Assembly: GCF_002086735.1 (NCBI RefSeq)
Contig: NZ_MVIJ01000038.1
Coordinates: 1 to 55,388, forward strand
Reading direction: 5' to 3'
Origin: Mycobacterium scrofulaceum
GTDB taxonomy: Bacteria > Actinomycetota > Actinomycetes > Mycobacteriales > Mycobacteriaceae
DNA length: 55,388 bases
Numbering within the stretch: the first letter of the stretch is position 1; each line of letters opens with the position of its first letter. This document shows positions 51,960-55,388 of this stretch, one piece after another. A program made the translations under genes and the position numbers. The notes under the pieces are model-generated. The model was not told the DNA's origin. It did no database searches and saw only the letters and a program-made list of their open reading frames with translations.

Positions 51960-54422
51960 TTACGACTGGTCGATGTCCCAAGGCGCACGATCGCGCTTGC
52001 CGGGATCATCCGTTCTACGCAACAGGTAATCGCCGAATGCGTTGCGTACGAACTCTTCCTGGGTCATCTGAGCGTCAGGCGCTAGCTGGACCAGGCCATC
52101 TCTCCACCCGAAGAGGTCGTTCCCATATGCGGTGGGATAGGCAGGAAGGTCGTATAAATGTCCAGCGGTCAATGCGAAATGCGGTCTTCCGTTAGGGCCG
52201 GTAGTCTCGCGCCATAAGTCGGCGCATGCAGATCCGGCATCTAGCGTGGCGGCGAAGGTTGCCGTAGCCTCGATGCGGTCGGCTGCCGTCCAGAGCTTTT
52301 GCAGCTCAGAGTCGTTGAGGCCGCGCTGTCTGGCTTTGCACTCCCCGACAATCCATTGTCCGTTGGAGAGAAGGATGACCACGTCGAGTTCGGCGACCAC
52401 GTCCGCCGCACCGAGTTCGAGCAGCTCAACGCCAGGGTACGCGCCGAACACGGCATCCTGATCCAGAATTCGGCTGATGTGCCGGATCGCCAGCACACTC
52501 GGGAGCACATCATGCTCGACCGCCCTGAGCAGGATCTCGCTCGCGCGGTATTGATAGTCGATCTTCTGCGAGCCGAAGGGGGGGTCGATCGGAAGGCCAC
52601 AGCCGTGACACTGCAACTCAGGTACCACATCTCCCAGCGGCCGCCATTGAATGTGCTTGCAGTTCCGACATGTGGCTCGTACGCCTCGGAGGATCAGGCG
52701 ACGGCGCACCGCCCAGTCAATCCATACTGCTGTCTGCTTGGCGTTGAGCGCCTTGACGTTAAGTCCCAGAATTTCGCGGATCTTGTTGAAGTTGATGTGA
52801 TCGATTTCGTCAACGTCGGGCGCACCCAAAGCCTCATCCAACCGCGACATCAAGACTTCGTACTTCTCAGATCCGGCGATGACGTCGCTGCCTTCGAGAA
52901 ACTGGTTGAGGCGGCGCTTCACTAAACTCGCGTGGCCTCGCCTGACTAGCTGTTCGAGCAATTCAGTCACGCCCGGGTACGCAAACATCGAGAGATCGGC
53001 TTCAGCTGCGCGTATGAGGTTTTCGGCGGCCTTGCCCGGGGTGCTTATTCGTGCCTGCAAGGAGTGATCGAGTGCCAGCGCCCTGAGTACTTCCAGTCCT
53101 GCTGGTTGTCGGAGGGTTGCGAACTTGTCGAGTTCCCCGACGTGAACAATCTTGCCGTGGAGATACCCGGGTTCCTGCCACTGGGTTCGCCTCATGGTGG
53201 GGCTTGGAGGTAGACGCTTCTCCGATACGATGGCGGTAAGTGTCAGCCAGGTGGCTTCGCTACTTCCCAAGAAGTCTTGTCCGAGCGTTTCGATGTCTGT
53301 CGGCGAGAAGCTGGGCACCTTCGCTATTCCGTCCGCAAACTGTGCCATTTCCGTTGAAGCGACGCAGCAACCGTACACTTCGCCGACTACATCCCATGGG
53401 TCAACGGCCTCGAATCCCGTTCCTTCGCAGAGCTTTTGCAACTCGCCTCGCGACAGTGAGAACGACGTAACACCAAGGTTGTGACCGAAGCCGAAGAAGT
53501 GCTGCACCTGGGGTGTCTGATCGAGCGCGACGATGTCTTCGTGGGTGGAATCGGTCAGGGGTATAGCGAGCGGAAGCGCATTGGGATGGGCGAAGCGCGC
53601 CCGCAGGTTCCAAAGTAGAGTCAGGTCCCGAGTGCTGTCGGGCCCGTAAACGATAAGAACGTTGGGGCCATACCGGGCCAGTGCGGATGACTGTCCCCAG
53701 CTGAATCTAGATGTGGATGGCAATCCTTTGTTGTATCCGCCGATGACCCGGATGGGCAGCCGAACTGCCGTCAATTCAACTGCCGAGATCCATTGCAGAT
53801 CGAGGATTCTGGAGATTAGGTCTTGTAGCGAGGGTTCTCCGTCTACTGATCTGATGTCCACTAGATCGCCAAACACTAAGTCGTCCCGGAGGCCCTCCCG
53901 CCTGTTTTGCTGTTGGTCCGGAACATCGGGTACGTCACCGAACAGCGCTACATAAGCCGGATACCACGCACTGCTCACTGCTACGCCACGACATGTTTGA
54001 ACTCGGGGCCGATCCTTTAAATAAGCGACCTGGCGCAACAGCCATCGAGCAGCGTCGGCCCATCGGTCCGAGTAGCGCCGCTCAAGCTCATTTGGAAGGA
54101 GCGTGCGACACTCCAGCCCGTCGATATTGCTGCTGAGCAACACCGTTGCGACCCGATCATCTAGCTCGGCGGCATCTGGATCGAGCGGGACCAGCGGTGA
54201 AAACCCACCGCCCCATCGGGTGCAAAGCGTGTTGATTACATCTCGGAAATCTTGAACCGAGTCAGCTCGGACCACGACCGCCCTGATTCTGGGACGCAAT
54301 TGGCGTCGCACCGAGTACACGCCGGTCAACAGATCCTCGGTCAGCAGTGGCCAAAGTTCCATGGGTGCCCACTCTGCCATCTGAGATACGTGCGTACTTC
54401 TGCTGTCGCCAGCTGGAGGCAT
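51960..54422 (-). CDS. Large protein with C-terminal zinc ribbon and PD-(D/E)XK nuclease domain
   Basis: 820 residues from the ATG at 54422 (GGAG about 9 bases upstream); an ATG at 54380 would be 14 shorter, and the open frame beyond 54422 looks non-coding. Residues about 20-560 form a long mixed alpha/beta region with no domain I know (WPLLTEDLLTGVYSVRR; VLIVYGPDSTRDLTLLWNLRARF; LSNNIDG-like strands). Then a zinc ribbon, Cys585, Cys588, Cys605 and Cys608 (CRNC...CHGC), and a nuclease core with Asp680, Glu694 and Lys696 (ELDVVILL, then IVGECKAR), which is a standard D-ExK site. The whole looks like a stand-alone defence nuclease with its own recognition part. The largest gene in the island. 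Confidence 0.82.
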   Translation of the reverse strand: MPPAGDSRSTHVSQMAEWAPMELWPLLTEDLLTGVYSVRRQLRPRIRAVVVRADSVQDFRDVINTLCTRWGGGFSPLVPLDPDAAELDDRVATVLLSSNIDGLECRTLLPNELERRYSDRWADAARWLLRQVAYLKDRPRVQTCRGVAVSSAWYPAYVALFGDVPDVPDQQQNRREGLRDDLVFGDLVDIRSVDGEPSLQDLISRILDLQWISAVELTAVRLPIRVIGGYNKGLPSTSRFSWGQSSALARYGPNVLIVYGPDSTRDLTLLWNLRARFAHPNALPLAIPLTDSTHEDIVALDQTPQVQHFFGFGHNLGVTSFSLSRGELQKLCEGTGFEAVDPWDVVGEVYGCCVASTEMAQFADGIAKVPSFSPTDIETLGQDFLGSSEATWLTLTAIVSEKRLPPSPTMRRTQWQEPGYLHGKIVHVGELDKFATLRQPAGLEVLRALALDHSLQARISTPGKAAENLIRAAEADLSMFAYPGVTELLEQLVRRGHASLVKRRLNQFLEGSDVIAGSEKYEVLMSRLDEALGAPDVDEIDHINFNKIREILGLNVKALNAKQTAVWIDWAVRRRLILRGVRATCRNCKHIQWRPLGDVVPELQCHGCGLPIDPPFGSQKIDYQYRASEILLRAVEHDVLPSVLAIRHISRILDQDAVFGAYPGVELLELGAADVVAELDVVILLSNGQWIVGECKARQRGLNDSELQKLWTAADRIEATATFAATLDAGSACADLWRETTGPNGRPHFALTAGHLYDLPAYPTAYGNDLFGWRDGLVQLAPDAQMTQEEFVRNAFGDYLLRRTDDPGKRDRAPWDIDQS

Positions 54423-54866
54423 GCGGGCTCCGGCCTCCGTGATCGGGCGCTGCTGATATGCCCCGAACCCGAAGGACCAGATACGACCTTCGGTTCCTCG
54501 GAGCGATTTTCTCCGCGGTTGCCGCTCTCGCAAGTGCTGGCGGCCGGCGGCCGGGGAGTGGGCGCGGCCAGGGTGGCTGGGCATGTCCGCAGCCAGCCAT
54601 CCTTACGCATCTGGGCGTCGTAGGGCGGCAGCCGGACGATCCAACAGCCATTCATGCAGCGGAGCACACCGTCGATGCGGGGGTGAGTCAATCCCCCGCG
54701 CCAATTTGAGCACAACGGCGTGCTGCGGGAAGGCCAAAGTCCTCTGCAGGTCGGTTGGGTGCAAGAGCAATGTGTGCGGCAGGACGGCTGAGCCGCACCT
54801 AGTCGAGACGCCGATGGTCTTGGTCAGGTGCTGACGCCTCCCGACAAGCACGAGGAGGCGGTACCT
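54423..54866. other. Divergent gap (444 bases) before the lipoprotein gene
   Basis: High-GC stretch with several overlapping open frames in all directions but none with protein-like composition plus a ribosome site. It should hold promoters for the large nuclease (minus) and the lipoprotein (plus). Confidence 0.45.
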
Positions 54867-55355
54867 GTGAACAAGGCGCTTAGCCTGGTGGCCATCTTCG
54901 CCATTGCAATATTGGCGAGCTGTTCGTCGTCGTCACCCGAATCGTCACCCACGACACTGAAGCGCCTGAAGGGAACCATGAATGACTGGGTTAATGCGGT
55001 CTGCACAACGAACGGCCCTCTGCCCGTGAAAAGGGGACGCATGCTCGGCAACAGCATGACCCAGCCGGTGGTCTGCCGTGGCGCTGCGCCGGGGGCCGGG
55101 AGCGAAATTCCGATCTACATCGGTACGTACCCTTCCGAACCTTCTCTGGAGAATGACCTGAACCCTTACATGACCGGCACGTATGCCGAAGGTAACACCG
55201 GCTCCGAGGTGGTCGTGTTCATAACGCTGCCCATTGCAGGAGCACCGGCGGTGTTTCAACCTCTCGAGAGCTACGGCTTCACGGTTCATCAATTGCGGAA
55301 CCCACCGAGGGGGGTAAGTCCCCTGGGGTGGTGGGGTTTCGGAATCGGGGTGTGA
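54867..55355 (+). CDS. Lipoprotein of unknown function
   Basis: 162 residues from the GTG at 54867, with GAGGAGG about 8 bases upstream; the ORF upstream to 54828 lacks a ribosome site. Signal with lipobox LASC around residue 18 (ALSLVAIFAIAILASCSSSS), then a Ser/Pro-rich linker and a domain of about 125 residues with Cys in NAVCTT and PVVCRG, and IPIYIGTYPSEPSLENDL. No family recognised. Mycobacterial-looking, so it might be resident chromosome or cargo. Confidence 0.72.
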   Translation: MNKALSLVAIFAIAILASCSSSSPESSPTTLKRLKGTMNDWVNAVCTTNGPLPVKRGRMLGNSMTQPVVCRGAAPGAGSEIPIYIGTYPSEPSLENDLNPYMTGTYAEGNTGSEVVVFITLPIAGAPAVFQPLESYGFTVHQLRNPPRGVSPLGWWGFGIGV

Positions 55356-55388
55356 CGGTGCCGGGCCTTTGCCGGGTGTGTCGTTGCC

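Larger units (their letters stand above)
41646..55388. mobile_element. Genomic island, left boundary at the tRNA fragment, right end beyond the window
   Basis: From the tRNA fragment rightward the genes are unfamiliar, spacing is loose, GC drops (to roughly half around 46.8-48.2 kb) and nuclease-like proteins accumulate. To the left everything is standard mycobacterial chromosome. No integrase, excisionase or plasmid replication gene is seen, so the integrase may lie at the far end or be lost. Extent within the window is at least 13.7 kb. Confidence 0.6.

Overview
The window is GC-rich actinobacterial DNA that reads as a non-tuberculous Mycobacterium. The evidence is an mce/yrbE locus, an MmpS/MmpL pair, an MspA-family porin, a PknH-sensor-like lipoprotein, an F420-type luciferase-like oxidoreductase, DUF732, CAP and DUF1906 secreted proteins, and many GTG starts with 4-bp ATGA or GTGA overlaps. 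The species cannot be fixed from the sequence alone.

Positions 1-41629 look like ordinary mycobacterial chromosome. In order: the start of an mce operon (YrbEA, YrbEB and the first Mce protein, cut by the left edge); a small SpoIIAA-like/CAP/DUF732 operon; an orphan Hsp70; a nitroreductase and an SDR; a P450 with an alcohol dehydrogenase, a divergent histidine kinase/LuxR regulator pair and a [3Fe-4S] ferredoxin; a full-length AdhE; an F420-type oxidoreductase; an acyl-CoA catabolic operon (thiolase, enoyl-CoA hydratase, alpha-methylacyl-CoA racemase-like enzyme, acyl-CoA dehydrogenase); an MspA porin; a phosphotransferase and SDR; DoxX; an SMR pump; glycogen phosphorylase; a glycine-rich membrane-anchored protein; mmpS-mmpL; a MarR regulator facing a quinone oxidoreductase across three copies of one palindrome; a ferredoxin reductase/ferredoxin/metal-hydrolase operon; and DUF1906.

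At 41646-41670 lies the 3' end of a tRNA (T-arm plus acceptor strand, Ala-like, minus strand) with no 5' half. This fits one attachment site of an integrated element. To its right, up to the window edge, the character changes: unfamiliar genes, lower and patchy GC, non-coding gaps of 300-500 bases, a superinfection-immunity-like membrane protein, and three separate proteins carrying PD-(D/E)XK nuclease motifs. One of the three has an SRA-like front half and is split by a one-base frameshift. One is an 820-residue protein ending in a zinc ribbon and nuclease domain. There is also a protein made of six 25-residue repeats, an AT-richer multi-spanning membrane protein, and a protein with two tandem extracytoplasmic domains.

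I read this right-hand part as a defence-type genomic island, and it is the best candidate for an undescribed system. No integrase is visible, so the far end, and probably the intact tRNA gene, lie beyond the window.
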